DNA of 64,000 nucleotides, from assembly GCF_003601975.1 (NCBI RefSeq), contig NZ_QZWZ01000005.1, forward strand, positions 186,001-250,000, in the 5' to 3' direction. A program made the translations under genes and the position numbers. The notes under the pieces were generated by a model. The model worked only from the letters and a program-made list of their open reading frames with translations, was not told the DNA's origin and searched no databases. This DNA comes from Mesorhizobium waimense (GTDB lineage Bacteria > Pseudomonadota > Alphaproteobacteria > Rhizobiales > Rhizobiaceae). Below are positions 54,514-64,000 of the stretch, in pieces. Position 1 is the first letter of the stretch. Each line of letters begins with the position of its first letter.

Positions 54514-55233
54514 CTATTCCGCATCCTCCACGGTTGCGGGGCTCTCACCGAAGTTGCGTGAGAATCGAAGTTGCGACTGACGCAGGTGCTCCCGCATCGC
54601 CGCCTTTGCCCGTTCCGGATCGCGCGCCGCAATCGCATCGCGCACCGCGCGATGCTCTGCCGCGGCGGCCCGCCAGGAGTCATTATTCTCGAAATAGCTC
54701 GAGAGACGTTCGAAATAGGGGTTCATGCGCTGGTCGAACATCTCGCCGATAAAACGCACCAGCACCGCGTTGCCGAGGACAGCCGCCACCGTCGTATGGA
54801 ACTCCCGGTCAAGCATGATGATCGTCGTGGTCGGCAGGCTTATGTCGTCCATCCGGCGCAGCGCATCGTCCAGCAGATCGATATCGGCCGGCCGAACCTG
54901 GAGAGCGGCTTCTGCGGCGATCGCACCTTCGATGAACTCCCGCGCCCGCAGCAGTTCGAACGGGCCTTCATCCGTTTCTGCGGCGGGTATTTCGGCGCGT
55001 GGCGGGGCAGTGACGTATATGCCGGAGCCGACGCGAATGCGTATGCGGCCCTCAACCTCGAGCGCGATCAGCGCTTCACGGACCGTCGGGCGCGAGATGC
55101 CCAACTGGTCGGCCAGTTCCCGCTCCGTCGGCAGACGGTCGCCAACGGCAAACTCGCCAGAGCCGATCAGCTGCCTCAGTTGATCGGCCACCTGTCGATA
55201 GAGCCGACGCGGCTCAACAGCCTGAATGGGCAT
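54514..55233 (-). CDS. GntR-family regulator (FadR/FCD subgroup) of the TRAP/idonate operon
   Basis: This 239-residue regulator has a GntR winged helix (LPTERELADQLGISRPTVRE, GRIRIRVGSGIYV) and an FCD ligand domain with likely metal ligands (LDREFHTTVAAV, AEHRAVRDAI). The ATG at 55233 is preferred; upstream frame lacks conservation and contains the operator-like dyads. It lies just upstream of the dctP gene in the same direction and may be co-transcribed. Confidence 0.83.
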   Translation of the reverse strand: MPIQAVEPRRLYRQVADQLRQLIGSGEFAVGDRLPTERELADQLGISRPTVREALIALEVEGRIRIRVGSGIYVTAPPRAEIPAAETDEGPFELLRAREFIEGAIAAEAALQVRPADIDLLDDALRRMDDISLPTTTIIMLDREFHTTVAAVLGNAVLVRFIGEMFDQRMNPYFERLSSYFENNDSWRAAAAEHRAVRDAIAARDPERAKAAMREHLRQSQLRFSRNFGESPATVEDAE

Positions 55234-55262
55234 CGCACCCTGCTCCCGAAGGCGCCGTCTAT

Positions 55263-55290
55263 CCAATTTGGTAAATTGGTCTGGCCAATT
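55263..55290. promoter_or_regulatory. Putative FadR-type operator upstream of the GntR gene
   Basis: The inverted repeat AATTGG-TCTGG-CCAATT (55274-55290) has perfect 6-base arms. A second, shorter palindrome CCAATTTGG (55263-55271) adjoins it. They lie about 30 bases before the GntR start codon, as expected for autoregulation. Confidence 0.55.
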
Positions 55291-55557
55291 GACCTTTAAC
55301 CTATGAGCAGCATGGGTCAAGAGCGATCTAGACCGGCATGTGGAGGCTGTTGGTGTCATTTCGGTCTCGGCGACCGGCGTCGTCCGCCGCAAGCGCCTTT
55401 GCGACAGCGATGTCGATAGGTATCTCGGCCGCCTGGGCGCATATCTTGCACGCGCTCACGCATGAGCATGTGATCAAGCTTCCTGGGCTGCTGACATGTT
55501 CCGCGTTGTCCCGACAGAAGCGGTCCGTGTGGTGCAGGGTGGAGAAAGAGGGATGGT
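55291..55557. other. Gene-free spacer between the GntR gene and the dehydratase operon
   Basis: No gene or repeat is recognised here. It separates the GntR gene start from the end of the dehydratase gene cluster. It may contain the promoter of the GntR-TRAP operon on the minus strand. Confidence 0.4.
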
Positions 55558-56757
55558 TCAGTCGAAGAAGGCCGCATCCTCTTCCCTGAGATACTTCCTG
55601 GCTGCTTCGGCGTCGATATCGAGGCCAAGCCCCGGCGCTTCCAGCAGGTCCACCATGCTGTCCTTCACGATCTGCGACGGCAGGCCAATTACGAGGTCCT
55701 CCCACCAGGGGTCAGAGGCGCTCGGATATTCGAAGGCGATGTAGTTGGCGGGCAAGGTGGCGCAGACGTTGATCAGCGCGCCGAGGCCGAGTAGGCCGTT
55801 CGCGGTGCCGTGCGGCGCTATCAGGATCGAGTGCATATAGGCGTGCTCGGCGACCCATTTGAGCTCGGCAATCCCGCCGATATCGGCCGGGTCCGGACCG
55901 ATGACACGCACCGCCTGCGTCTCGATCAGTTCCTTGAAATTGTGCCGCAGGTAGATTTGCTCGCCGGTATGGATTGGCGTCGAGGTGGAAGTGGTCAGCT
56001 CCCGATAGGCCTGCGGATTGACCCATGGCACATAGTCGCCAGTCAGCATGTCCTCGACCCACATCAAATTATACTTCTCGACCGCGCGAGCAAACTTGAT
56101 CGCATCGGGCAGCATCCAGCCCGGGCCACAGTCGAGCGCCAGACTGACCTTGTCGCCCAGCACTTCCTTCATGGCGATTACGCAGTCGAGCATGTGATTG
56201 AAACCGCGCTCGCTGATCACACCCTGATCCATGGCGCCGTGGTAGCCGGCCTTCTTCTGCGTCACGCCGTAATGGAAGCCCTCGATGGTATCCTTCATGT
56301 TGGAGTGGAACGAGATTCCTTGCTTGACCATGAAGAAGTTCTGCGGCTGCTCCATCATCCATTGGACGTCAGCGGCGTAATCCTCCGGTCGGTCGCCCGT
56401 GCGTTTCTGACGGATCGAGCCGTTATAGACGCGTACCTTGTCGCGCACCTTGCCGCCGAGCAACTTGTAGACTGGAACGCCCGCCGCCTTGCCGGCGATG
56501 TCCCACAGCGCATGCTCGATGGCGCTTATCGCCGCGCCATAGGGCTTGAAAGAGCCGCGTTGGCGGATCTTCAGCATCACCCGCTCGACATCGGTCGGAT
56601 CCTCGCCGATCAGCGCCTCGCGAAAATGCAGCACCAAAGGCTTGAGGTAGGGCTTGGTGTATTCGACTTCGCCCAGGCCGTGCATGCCCTCGTCGGTGTC
56701 GATGCGAACGATGGGGTGCTTGCCGATAACGGCGCAGCGAAGGTCGGTGATCTTCAT
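55558..56757 (-). CDS. Enolase-superfamily acid-sugar dehydratase (MR/MLE family) 1
   Basis: This 399-residue protein has the capping domain (GLGEVEYTKPY), then barrel residues in KQG, LALDCGPGW, WVEDML, HTGEQIY and a C-terminal APHGTANG with the catalytic His. Metal ligands Asp/Glu/Glu fit acid-sugar dehydratases such as galactonate or gluconate dehydratases, which form 2-keto-3-deoxy acids. It is the last of three tandem paralogous dehydratase genes. A truncated close paralogue of its 3' end lies at 12036-12282. Exact substrate is unknown. Confidence 0.83.
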   Translation of the reverse strand: MKITDLRCAVIGKHPIVRIDTDEGMHGLGEVEYTKPYLKPLVLHFREALIGEDPTDVERVMLKIRQRGSFKPYGAAISAIEHALWDIAGKAAGVPVYKLLGGKVRDKVRVYNGSIRQKRTGDRPEDYAADVQWMMEQPQNFFMVKQGISFHSNMKDTIEGFHYGVTQKKAGYHGAMDQGVISERGFNHMLDCVIAMKEVLGDKVSLALDCGPGWMLPDAIKFARAVEKYNLMWVEDMLTGDYVPWVNPQAYRELTTSTSTPIHTGEQIYLRHNFKELIETQAVRVIGPDPADIGGIAELKWVAEHAYMHSILIAPHGTANGLLGLGALINVCATLPANYIAFEYPSASDPWWEDLVIGLPSQIVKDSMVDLLEAPGLGLDIDAEAARKYLREEDAAFFD

Positions 56758-56774
56758 GTTCGGTTCTCTTCGCC

Positions 56775-58133
56775 TCAGCTCCAGGTGCGATCCCAGGAAT
56801 ACTCGTCGTCCCAGTGATCCGTGGGCTGCCAGATTCCGGTGACACCCGGCTGCAGATGCCGCGAGATCACCTCGTCGACGACGTCGTCAATCCCCAGGCC
56901 CGGCTTGTCCGGAACAGTGATAAAGCCGTCCTTGACGAGCGGCTTGGGAAGGCCGGTGACGATATCGTCCCACCAGTCGACATCGGCGGAGTGGTATTCG
57001 AGGGCCATGAAGTTTTCGGTCGCGGTCGCGACATGTGCCGCGGCCATTGCGGCGATCGGGCTTTCTGCCATGTGGATCGCCATGGCGACGCCGTGGTCCT
57101 GCGCCATATCGCCGATCTTCTTGGTCTCGAGGATGCCGCCGCTGGTGAGCAGGTCCGGGTGGATAACGGAGAGGCCGCCGCTCTTAAGCAGAGGCTCGAA
57201 GGCCTGCTTGAGGTAGATGTCCTCGCCGGTGCAGATCGGCACCGTGGTGGCCTCCTGCAATTGTCGGTACTGTTCGGTGAACTGCCATGGGATCACATCC
57301 TCGAGCCAGGCCGGAACGTATTTCTCGATCCGCCGGGCGAGACGGATGCCGTCCTGCAGCGAGACGTGGCCGACATGGTCGATGGCAAGCGGGATCTCGT
57401 AGCCGATCACCTCGCGGACCTCGTGGATATACTGCTCGAGCAGGTCGATTCCCTTTTCGGTGAAATGCAGGCCCGTGAACGGGTGCTGCACGTTCTGCGC
57501 ATCGTAGGCGAGATTGCGCGCCTTACGCTCCTCGAGCGCGCCGCCACGGCCGCGTGGGTTGGCGTGAAACCCTTCGAGCGCGCCGGCGGGCGCGGCCACG
57601 GCGCCCGAGACATGGGCGATCTGCATCAAGCCCAGGTCCATCTTGAGGAAGGTGAAACCGCGGTTCATACGCTCCTTGAGGCGCTTTCCGGTTTCGGCGC
57701 CGCTCGGTTTCTCGGCGTCGGTATCGCAATAGATGCGCACCTTGTCGCGAAACTTGCCGCCGAGCATCTGGTAGATGGGGACGCCATAGACCTTGCCTGC
57801 GAGATCCCACAGCGCGATTTCCACCGCCGAGACGCCGCCACCTTGCCGGCCGTGCCCGCCGAATTGCTTGATGCGGCGAAACAGGCGATCGATGTCGCAA
57901 GGGTTCTCGCCAAGCAGCCGGCTTTTCAGCATCAACGCGTAGGTGGCGCTGGCGCCGTCACGCACCTCGCCAAGCCCGACGATCCCCTGATTGGTGTAGA
58001 TCTTGAGCAGTGCTGAGGTGAACGGCGCGCCGACGATTTCGGCTACCCGCATGTCGGTGATGCGAAGGTCGGACGGCTTGGAGTTCGTGTTCACCCGATT
58101 GAGAGCCTCGTCGGCTCCGTCCGTCTTTGGCAT
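56775..58133 (-). CDS. Enolase-superfamily acid-sugar dehydratase (MR/MLE family) 2
   Basis: This 452-residue member has a long N-terminal part and insertions (residues about 185-245, including an Arg/Gly-rich stretch). It has the active-site series [29 protein letters not shown], then AIHMAESP with the probable catalytic His. The C-terminus extends to a Trp-rich tail ([14 protein letters not shown]). It resembles mandelate-racemase-family dehydratases with His in IDH rather than the usual Asp-x-N. GAGGAC precedes the ATG. Confidence 0.8.
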   Translation of the reverse strand: MPKTDGADEALNRVNTNSKPSDLRITDMRVAEIVGAPFTSALLKIYTNQGIVGLGEVRDGASATYALMLKSRLLGENPCDIDRLFRRIKQFGGHGRQGGGVSAVEIALWDLAGKVYGVPIYQMLGGKFRDKVRIYCDTDAEKPSGAETGKRLKERMNRGFTFLKMDLGLMQIAHVSGAVAAPAGALEGFHANPRGRGGALEERKARNLAYDAQNVQHPFTGLHFTEKGIDLLEQYIHEVREVIGYEIPLAIDHVGHVSLQDGIRLARRIEKYVPAWLEDVIPWQFTEQYRQLQEATTVPICTGEDIYLKQAFEPLLKSGGLSVIHPDLLTSGGILETKKIGDMAQDHGVAMAIHMAESPIAAMAAAHVATATENFMALEYHSADVDWWDDIVTGLPKPLVKDGFITVPDKPGLGIDDVVDEVISRHLQPGVTGIWQPTDHWDDEYSWDRTWS

Positions 58134-58195
58134 GACTTGTCCTCGTTCTGGTCAGGGGGCTTGCCGCCCCGAACGCCGGCCGGCATGGAGCGTTG

Positions 58196-59362
58196 CTAAC
58201 TCAGCTCAATCTCATGGGCCTGCAGGTAATCGCGGTTCATCTCGACACCGAGACCAGGTTTCGACGTCAGCTTGAGGCAGCCGTTCGAAACGTCGAGTGG
58301 TCTATCGATGAGATGATCGTATTTGCCCAGGTTCCACTCCGACGTCTCAAGTTTGTAGAAGTTGGGAACGGTCATCATCACCTGCGCCCCCGCAACCACG
58401 TTGATCGGCCCCGCGGCGTCATGCGGCGAGACCGGGATGTAGTAGGCTTCGCACAGGGCGGAAATCTTCTTGAGCTCGGTAATGCCGCCGGTCCAGGTGA
58501 CGTCCGGCATAATGTAGTCAGCGAGCTTGTTCTCGAGCACCGGCACGAAATCCCATTTCGTGTGGCCGCGCTCGCCCCAAGAGATAGCGGCGCTGACCTT
58601 CTCGCGCACCTGCTTGAGAGCGTTAAGGCTCTCGGGCGGACAGGGCTCCTCGAACCAGTCGATCTGGCCGGCTTCCTCGAGGCTGCGGCAGAGGCGAATT
58701 GCGGTGGGGACGTCGAAGCGGCCATGCGCATCGATGAGGATGTCGATGTCAGGGCCTGCCGTTTCGCGGATCAGAGCCGTGAGTTCGGCCGCTTCGCGCT
58801 CGTCCTTGCGGGTCATGCTACCATCGAGGTAGCCGTCCCGCTGCTCGCGGGACAGTCCATCGGCGGTGCGGCCCTGATGGGGGAAAGGATCGAACTTGAG
58901 CGCGGTGTGGCCGGACTCAACGATGTCTCGAATTTCGCGGACCACAGCCTCCTTGCTGGTAAATTTGGCCTGGTTGGGATGGGTGTAGAGCGCGATTTCA
59001 TCGCGTACCGGTCCGCCCAGCAGCTCGTAAATCGGCTTACCGAGGACTTTGCCGCGGATGTCCCAGAGGGCTATGTCGATGGCGCTCACGCATTCGACGG
59101 CGGCGCCGCGGCTGCCCATATAGGTGAAGCTGCGGAAAATCTTGTGCCAGAGGTGCTCGATGCGCGCTGGATCCTCGCCGGTCACGGTGATGCCGATCTG
59201 CCACAGGATCGTGCAGAGAGCGCGGTTGGCGAGCCTTGTAGTGGTGGTGATCTCTCCCCAGCCACTCACCCCCTCATCGGTCGTCACTTCGACGAACAGG
59301 TACTCTCCCCAATAAGAAGCATCGGATTTGATCAGCCACGGCCGAATGCTCGTGATTTTCAT
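58196..59362 (-). CDS. Enolase-superfamily acid-sugar dehydratase (MR/MLE family) 3
   Basis: This 388-residue protein shows the MR/MLE sequence order: capping loop SGWGEITTTT, HTALKFDPF with the barrel Lys, LIDAHGRF, WFEEPCPPES, ISWGERGH, MPDVTWTGGI and a C-terminal SPHDAAGP with His. The Asp, Glu, Glu metal set and the His are intact. It is the first gene of the dehydratase operon, downstream of the GntR gene in the same direction. Confidence 0.84.
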   Translation of the reverse strand: MKITSIRPWLIKSDASYWGEYLFVEVTTDEGVSGWGEITTTTRLANRALCTILWQIGITVTGEDPARIEHLWHKIFRSFTYMGSRGAAVECVSAIDIALWDIRGKVLGKPIYELLGGPVRDEIALYTHPNQAKFTSKEAVVREIRDIVESGHTALKFDPFPHQGRTADGLSREQRDGYLDGSMTRKDEREAAELTALIRETAGPDIDILIDAHGRFDVPTAIRLCRSLEEAGQIDWFEEPCPPESLNALKQVREKVSAAISWGERGHTKWDFVPVLENKLADYIMPDVTWTGGITELKKISALCEAYYIPVSPHDAAGPINVVAGAQVMMTVPNFYKLETSEWNLGKYDHLIDRPLDVSNGCLKLTSKPGLGVEMNRDYLQAHEIELS

Positions 59363-59418
59363 CTCTCAACTACCTTCGTCTGGAATGACCCGAATAGCGG
59401 TGTTCTGGACCGAATACG

Positions 59419-60171
59419 CTACCCTGCCCGAGCGGCGTTACGCGCGCGCATGTGCTCGAGGACATGCCGCCCGGAGCCCTCGACATGGCGCGCAATGAGT
59501 TCGGCTGCCTCGTCGGCATTTGCCGCCTTTACATGCGCGATGAGCTCGCGGTGCTCGCGAAGGATCGCGGCACGCCGGGCGAGCGTGAAATTGAAACGCC
59601 GGCTCACGGCTCGCAGCACTTCGCGATGCTTCCACCAAAGCTCGGCCGCATGGCGGTTATAGTGCCTCTGGTACATCACGGTGTGAAACGCGGTATCCAG
59701 CTCGCTGTGCCTGAACGTGTCGGCAAAGTTGTTCTCTTCAATCAGGCCCTGGATACGTTCGAGTTCGGCAATGTCCTCGGCGGTCGCCATATTCACGAAC
59801 CATCGCGTCAGGGCCGGCTCGATCAGGACTCCGATCTCGTAGATATCCCGGACAAAATCCTGATCTATAGGTCGAACGCGCGCGCCTCGGTTGGGAACGA
59901 AGGTGACAAAGCCCTCGCCGCGCAACAGCTGCAGAGCTTCGCGCACGGGGTTGGTCGAGGTGCCGTGACGCCGGGCGAGATCGGTTACCACGAGCCGTTC
60001 GTTGGCGGCGAGCCGCCCTTCGATGATGTCTTCCCTGATCAGTTGATAAAGCGAGGCGCCCTCGCTTGAGGCCCCGAGAGGGTCAATCCCCTCGGGTGGC
60101 TCTGCTTTGAAATCGCTTGTTTCGGCCAAGCCCGGCTCCCCTCGTTCAATACACGTTTTGTTCGATATCAC
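59419..60171 (-). CDS. GntR-family regulator (FCD subgroup) of the dehydratase/ABC locus
   Basis: This 250-residue regulator has a GntR helix-turn-helix (VVTDLARRHGTSTNPVREAL, FVTFVPNRGARVR) and an FCD domain with LDTAFHTVMY and AHVKAANADEAAELIARH. It lies between the dehydratase genes and the divergent ABC operon, so it probably regulates both. Confidence 0.83.
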   Translation of the reverse strand: MISNKTCIERGEPGLAETSDFKAEPPEGIDPLGASSEGASLYQLIREDIIEGRLAANERLVVTDLARRHGTSTNPVREALQLLRGEGFVTFVPNRGARVRPIDQDFVRDIYEIGVLIEPALTRWFVNMATAEDIAELERIQGLIEENNFADTFRHSELDTAFHTVMYQRHYNRHAAELWWKHREVLRAVSRRFNFTLARRAAILREHRELIAHVKAANADEAAELIARHVEGSGRHVLEHMRARNAARAG

Positions 60172-60191
60172 GCACGGTTTCCATAAACAAT

Positions 60192-60240
60192 GTACGATTT
60201 ATCGCGTTGACAGACAATCCACGATCTGAAAACGTACAAA
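60192..60240 (+). promoter_or_regulatory. Putative promoter and GntR half-sites of the sugar ABC operon
   Basis: A consensus -35 box TTGACA occurs at 60207-60212 in the divergent spacer. GTAC-centred half-sites lie on either side (TGTACGA at 60191-60197 and CGTACAAA at 60233-60240). No good -10 stands at ideal distance, so the promoter call is tentative. Confidence 0.35.
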
Positions 60241-60340
60241 GTGCTCGAATGGATACATTGAATGAGCTGTCTCGCGGCCGACGAGCAAGACCGCTCGCCT
60301 CGATGCAGAGCGGCATGGGAGAGAAACCTGGAGGATACCT

Positions 60341-61822
60341 ATGACGAGGATTACACTCGGCGGTGCCGTCCTGCGCGGCACTGTCTCCACTGCCTTAATG
60401 GCATCGTTGATGTCTGCGCCGGCGCTCGGTGCGGCGCCGGTCGACTTGAGCAAGTGGTCGCCGGAATATGTGCGCTCCATTGCAGGCACACAGGATTTTG
60501 ATACGGCGGCCGATTGCGCCAAGGTCACCCCGCTCGACTACAAGGGGCGACTGACTTTCTGGTATCAGGGCGTGTTCGAGGGCGACCCCGACCTCCTGCG
60601 CCAGTATTACAAGGATTTCTTCGAGACCTTCCGCAAGACCTATCCGAACATCCAGCTCGAGGAACAAGCCCTCACCTACAACGATCTCCTTGACAAGTTC
60701 CGCACGGCGCTCCTTGGCAATGCCGCGCCGATGGCGGTACGCCTGCAAATCCTGGGTGGCACCGAGTTCGCTTCAAAGGGCTATCTGGAGCCGCTCAAGC
60801 CCGAGGACGTGGGGTATTCGACCGAGGACTTCTGGCCCGGCGCCATGAAAGCCGTGACCTGGGACGGTGTGACCTACGGCATTCCAACCAACAATGAGAC
60901 GATGGCGTTCATCTGGAATGCCGACATCTTCAAGCGCGCAGGTCTCGATCCGGACAAGGCTCCGGCAACCTGGGACGACGTCGTCAAGTACTCCAAGCAG
61001 ATCCACGACAAGCTCGGCATTGCCGGCTACGGCCTCGTGGCTCGCAAGAATGCCGGCAATACGCCGTACCGCTTCATGCCGCAACTGTGGGCCTATGGCG
61101 GCGGCGTCTTCGACGAAGCCACGGCGAACCCGACCTATAAGCAGATCGAGCTCGCCAGCCCGCAGAGCAAGGCCGCGCTGCAAGCCTCTTACGACATGTA
61201 TGTCCGCGACAAGTCGGTTCCGGTTTCGGCACTCACCAACCAACAGGCCGACAACCAGCCGCTGTTCCTCGCCGGCCAGCTCGGCATGATGATCTCGCAC
61301 CCGTCCGACTACAATGTCATGCTCGACCTGCAGAAAAAGGCGACGGGTACCGACAAGGACAAGGCGCAGACCGTCATCGACAACATGCGCTACGGCCTGA
61401 TTCCGACCGGCCCCGACGGCAAGCGGGCAGTCGTGTTCGGCGGCTCGAACATTCACATCCTGAAGCCCGAATATGTCGAGGGCGGCAAGGTGGACGAACC
61501 GGCTGCAAAGGCCATCATCTGCATGTGGACCAGCCCTGAATGGTCGCTGAAGATGGCCTACGCCGGCTCGAACCCCGGCAACCTCAACGGCTTCAAGACC
61601 AAATGGATGAAGGAGCGTCTGGACAGCATCAAGTTCCTCGACGTCACCACCTCGATGCTGCCATACGGCATCCCGTTTCCGGCGTTGCCGCAGTCCCCCG
61701 AGATCATGAACATCATCGTCCCGGACATGCTGCAAAATGCCCTGACCGGAGCGATGACCGTCGACCAGGCGGCGGACGACGCGGCCAAGAAGGTGAAAGA
61801 CCTGATGGGCGGCGGACTCTAG
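60341..61822 (+). CDS. Sugar ABC solute-binding protein
   Basis: This 493-residue family 1 binding protein has a Sec signal ending about residue 31 (PALGAAP). Conserved features are GRLTFWYQGVFEGDPDLLRQYY, WDGVTYGIPTNNETMAFIWN and PATWDDVVKYSKQIHDKLG. It is longer than the binding protein at 16.7 kb. It is divergent from the GntR gene and heads an operon with two permeases and an ATPase. Ligand is inferred to be a sugar or sugar acid processed by the neighbouring dehydratases. Confidence 0.87.
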   Translation: MTRITLGGAVLRGTVSTALMASLMSAPALGAAPVDLSKWSPEYVRSIAGTQDFDTAADCAKVTPLDYKGRLTFWYQGVFEGDPDLLRQYYKDFFETFRKTYPNIQLEEQALTYNDLLDKFRTALLGNAAPMAVRLQILGGTEFASKGYLEPLKPEDVGYSTEDFWPGAMKAVTWDGVTYGIPTNNETMAFIWNADIFKRAGLDPDKAPATWDDVVKYSKQIHDKLGIAGYGLVARKNAGNTPYRFMPQLWAYGGGVFDEATANPTYKQIELASPQSKAALQASYDMYVRDKSVPVSALTNQQADNQPLFLAGQLGMMISHPSDYNVMLDLQKKATGTDKDKAQTVIDNMRYGLIPTGPDGKRAVVFGGSNIHILKPEYVEGGKVDEPAAKAIICMWTSPEWSLKMAYAGSNPGNLNGFKTKWMKERLDSIKFLDVTTSMLPYGIPFPALPQSPEIMNIIVPDMLQNALTGAMTVDQAADDAAKKVKDLMGGGL

Positions 61823-61844
61823 CCGAAGCCTGATCTGCGACCTT

Positions 61845-61871
61845 ACCGGTTGCGCCGAGAGCGCAGCCGGT
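61845..61871 (+). terminator. Intercistronic hairpin after the binding-protein gene
   Basis: Arms ACCGGTTGCGC and GCGCAGCCGGT pair with one G-U wobble around a 5-base loop in the 77-base gap before the permease. It lacks a T-run and fits an attenuator or mRNA stabiliser. Confidence 0.5.
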
Positions 61872-61899
61872 TCGTTCCGAAAAACAAAGGCCCGCCAAA

Positions 61900-62847
61900 G
61901 TGACGATCGTGACCGGCAAGACCGGGGCTCGCGGAAGATTGCGACCCCTGCTGCGGAAGATTTGGGAACATCGCGCTGACTACGCGTACGTGCTTCCTGC
62001 GATTGCCGTGATGCTCATCGTCATCGCCTATCCGATCTACTACACGATTGAGCTGTCGTTCTTCAACACGCCGCCTGGCCTGCAGCTCCGTGACAAGATC
62101 TTCGTCGGCTTCGGCAACTACACCTCCATCCTCACAAGTCCGGTGTTCTGGAAGGTCACCTCCAACACCCTTATCTGGACACTGGCATCGACCTTCATCG
62201 CATTTGTCCTGGGGTTTGCCAGCGCGCTGGCGCTCCATCGCGACTTTATCGGTCGGGGTGTGCTGCGCGCTATCCTGATCATTCCCTGGGTCATCAGCGC
62301 GGTCGCCGCATCCTATATCTGGAAGTGGATCTACCATTCGGACTTTGGAATCATCGGCGCGGTGCTGGTCGGCCTCGGATTGGCTGACCGGCCGCCGAAT
62401 TTCATCGACAGCGTCAGCACGGTGCTGCCCTCCCTGATCGTCGTCAATATTTGGCGGGAGTTTCCATTCGCCATGATCATGATGATGGCCGGTCTTCAGA
62501 CAGTCCCCGACCAGTTGTTGCGCGCCGCAAAGGTCGACGGAGCCAATGCATGGCAGCGCTTCTGGCACGTCACCTTCCCGCACTTGAGAAACGTCTCTAC
62601 AGTGACGATCCTGCTGCTGGCGGTGGCCAACTTCAATTCCTTCATCATCCCCTGGATCATGACCGGCGGCGGGCCGTCGAACGCATCGCACATCTGGATC
62701 ACCCACATCTATGAGCTCGCCTTCGGCCGGCAGCGCTGGGGCGTGGCATCGGCCTATTCGGTACTTCTGTTCCTCATCCTGATGACGCTCGGCTACTTCT
62801 ACGTCCGTGCGCTAAGCGGAAACGAACGGAAGGATGGGAGCGCATGA
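61900..62847 (+). CDS. Sugar ABC permease (MalF type)
   Basis: This 315-residue permease has a GTG start, six spans and an EAA loop LLRAAKVDGANAWQRFWHVTFP. The next permease starts inside its stop (ATGA overlap). AAAGG lies upstream of the GTG. Confidence 0.87.
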   Translation: MTIVTGKTGARGRLRPLLRKIWEHRADYAYVLPAIAVMLIVIAYPIYYTIELSFFNTPPGLQLRDKIFVGFGNYTSILTSPVFWKVTSNTLIWTLASTFIAFVLGFASALALHRDFIGRGVLRAILIIPWVISAVAASYIWKWIYHSDFGIIGAVLVGLGLADRPPNFIDSVSTVLPSLIVVNIWREFPFAMIMMMAGLQTVPDQLLRAAKVDGANAWQRFWHVTFPHLRNVSTVTILLLAVANFNSFIIPWIMTGGGPSNASHIWITHIYELAFGRQRWGVASAYSVLLFLILMTLGYFYVRALSGNERKDGSA

Positions 62848-63734
62848 GCACGATTGCCGAGACAGCCCGTCGAGGTCAGGCCCGTCGACGTGCGAGCATC
62901 GACGGATGGCGCTGGGGCGGGCGTATCTTCCTCGTGTTCATGCTGCTTTACACCGCGTTGCCGATGATCTGGATGCTGATCACCTCGATCAAGTCCGGCT
63001 TCGCCGCGATGCAATTCCCGCCGCAATGGTGGCCTGACCAACCTACCCTTGCCAGCTACCAGAAGCTGCTCGATCCGCAGAACAGTGTCGGCCAGGACTT
63101 CCTCCGCTTCTTCTGGAACAGCCTTTTCGTCTCGACCGCCACGACCATCCTTTCTGTGATCGTTGCTGTCCCTGCGGCCTACGCGTTCTCGCGCTTTACC
63201 TTCCCTGGCCGGAACTTTCTGTTCTTCGCCGTGTTGCTTCGCAACATGTTCCCGGCGGTGATCTTTCTCGTGCCGCTCTTCATCCTGATGCGCGCGATCG
63301 GGCTGGTGAACACGCATGGCTCGCTGATTCTGACCTATCTCACCTTCGGCCTGCCGCTGGCAATCTGGCTCCTCAAGGGCTTCTACGACAACATCCCGGT
63401 GCAACTCGAGCAGGCGGCGCGCATCGATGGGGCAACGCGGTTCCAGGCCTTCATCCTGATCGTGATGCCGCTCTCGACGCCGGGAATCATCGCCACCGCG
63501 ATCTATTCCTTCATCGGCGCCTGGAACGAGTACATCTACGCATACACCTTCCTCTCCAAGAACGAGCAGCTGACCTTGCCGGTCGGCATCCAACGCTTCT
63601 TCTCGGAAAACACGACGGACTTTCCAGGTCTGATGGCGGCCAGCTTCATGATGAGCGTGCCCGTCGTGGTGCTGTTCCTCGTCCTGCAACGATACTTCGT
63701 ACGCGCCCTTACAGAAGGCGCGGTCAAGCACTAG
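62844..63734 (+). CDS. Sugar ABC permease (MalG type)
   Basis: This 296-residue permease has six spans and the EAA loop [22 protein letters not shown]. It pairs with the upstream permease; the ATPase follows after 10 bases with an AGGGAG ribosome site. Confidence 0.88.
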   Translation: MSTIAETARRGQARRRASIDGWRWGGRIFLVFMLLYTALPMIWMLITSIKSGFAAMQFPPQWWPDQPTLASYQKLLDPQNSVGQDFLRFFWNSLFVSTATTILSVIVAVPAAYAFSRFTFPGRNFLFFAVLLRNMFPAVIFLVPLFILMRAIGLVNTHGSLILTYLTFGLPLAIWLLKGFYDNIPVQLEQAARIDGATRFQAFILIVMPLSTPGIIATAIYSFIGAWNEYIYAYTFLSKNEQLTLPVGIQRFFSENTTDFPGLMAASFMMSVPVVVLFLVLQRYFVRALTEGAVKH

Positions 63735-63744
63735 GGAGTTGCCG

Positions 63745-64000
63745 ATGGCCCACGTGGTCCTCAAAGATCTCGTCAAGACCTATGGCAGCTTCAAGGCCGT
63801 CAACGAGGTTTCGCTGACGGTCAATGACGGCGAGTTCGTTGCGCTTGTCGGCCCTTCAGGCTGCGGCAAGACGACAACGCTCAACCTCATCGCGGGGCTG
63901 ATCCCGATGACATCGGGCGACATCGTCATCGGCGACCGCGTGGTCAACGAGCTCGACCCCAAGGACCGGGACATCGCAATGGTGTTCCAGAACTACGCGC
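63745..64000 (+). CDS. Sugar ABC ATPase (MalK family), cut by the window end
   Basis: Only the first 85 codons are present. They contain Walker [10 protein letters not shown] and the Q-loop region AMVFQNYA of a MalK/UgpC-type ATPase. The signature motif and Walker B lie beyond the window. Confidence 0.88.
   Translation, partial: MAHVVLKDLVKTYGSFKAVNEVSLTVNDGEFVALVGPSGCGKTTTLNLIAGLIPMTSGDIVIGDRVVNELDPKDRDIAMVFQNYA

Overview
The window reads as chromosome or megaplasmid DNA of a GC-rich alphaproteobacterium of the Rhizobiales. A Mesorhizobium-like host is my best guess from gene style: many ABC and TRAP uptake systems, each beside its own LacI, GntR, TetR, LysR or ROK regulator, plus an orfA-pit pair and stachydrine/betaine-type genes. 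No rRNA, tRNA, CRISPR array or intact insertion sequence was seen. Nearly everything is small-molecule scavenging, with three short scars of broken genes between the modules.

Region A (1-11.4 kb) handles methylated onium compounds (betaines). It has a Rieske/reductase pair of the glycine-betaine monooxygenase type (GbcA/GbcB), a DgcA/StcD-type flavoprotein demethylase, a broken DddQ-like DMSP-lyase cupin, a TetR regulator, an MttB-family methyltransferase with its corrinoid protein, an orphan solute-binding protein and a LysR regulator. Region B (11.5-12.6 kb) is a scar holding a truncated HAD phosphatase and the 3' end of an enolase-superfamily gene that is a close paralogue of an intact gene at 55.6 kb.

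Region C (12.6-23.6 kb) is a uronate-oligosaccharide locus: an esterase-like hydrolase, a complete sugar ABC transporter, an unrecognised 839-residue protein, KduI, a GH88/GH105 unsaturated-uronyl hydrolase and a LacI regulator. Region D (23.6-27.8 kb) is a two-component flavin monooxygenase divergent from a GntR regulator and a Gfo/Idh oxidoreductase, followed by a Nudix hydrolase. Region E (28-34.4 kb) is an AfuABC/FbpABC-type transporter and then a DUF47-Pit phosphate pair, closed by a bidirectional terminator.

Region F (34.7-42.2 kb) is a ribose-type ABC operon with one SGNH hydrolase at its end and a second SGNH hydrolase plus a ROK regulator divergent from it. Region G (42.2-49.2 kb) is a complete quinate/shikimate-to-protocatechuate operon with its own TRAP transporter and a divergent TetR regulator that has a tandem-repeat operator. 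Region H (49.2-50.1 kb) is a second scar with remnants of a DJ-1/PfpI protein and an RND adaptor. Region I (50.4-64 kb) is sugar-acid catabolism: an L-idonate-dehydrogenase-like enzyme, a TRAP transporter, a GntR regulator, three successive enolase-superfamily dehydratases, a second GntR regulator and a divergent sugar ABC operon whose ATPase runs off the window.

Two themes cross the modules. Genes within an operon are very often coupled by 4-base ATGA or GTGA overlaps. Five of the seven solute-binding-protein genes are followed by a GC-rich hairpin, consistent with transporter operons tuned to make more binding protein than membrane subunits.
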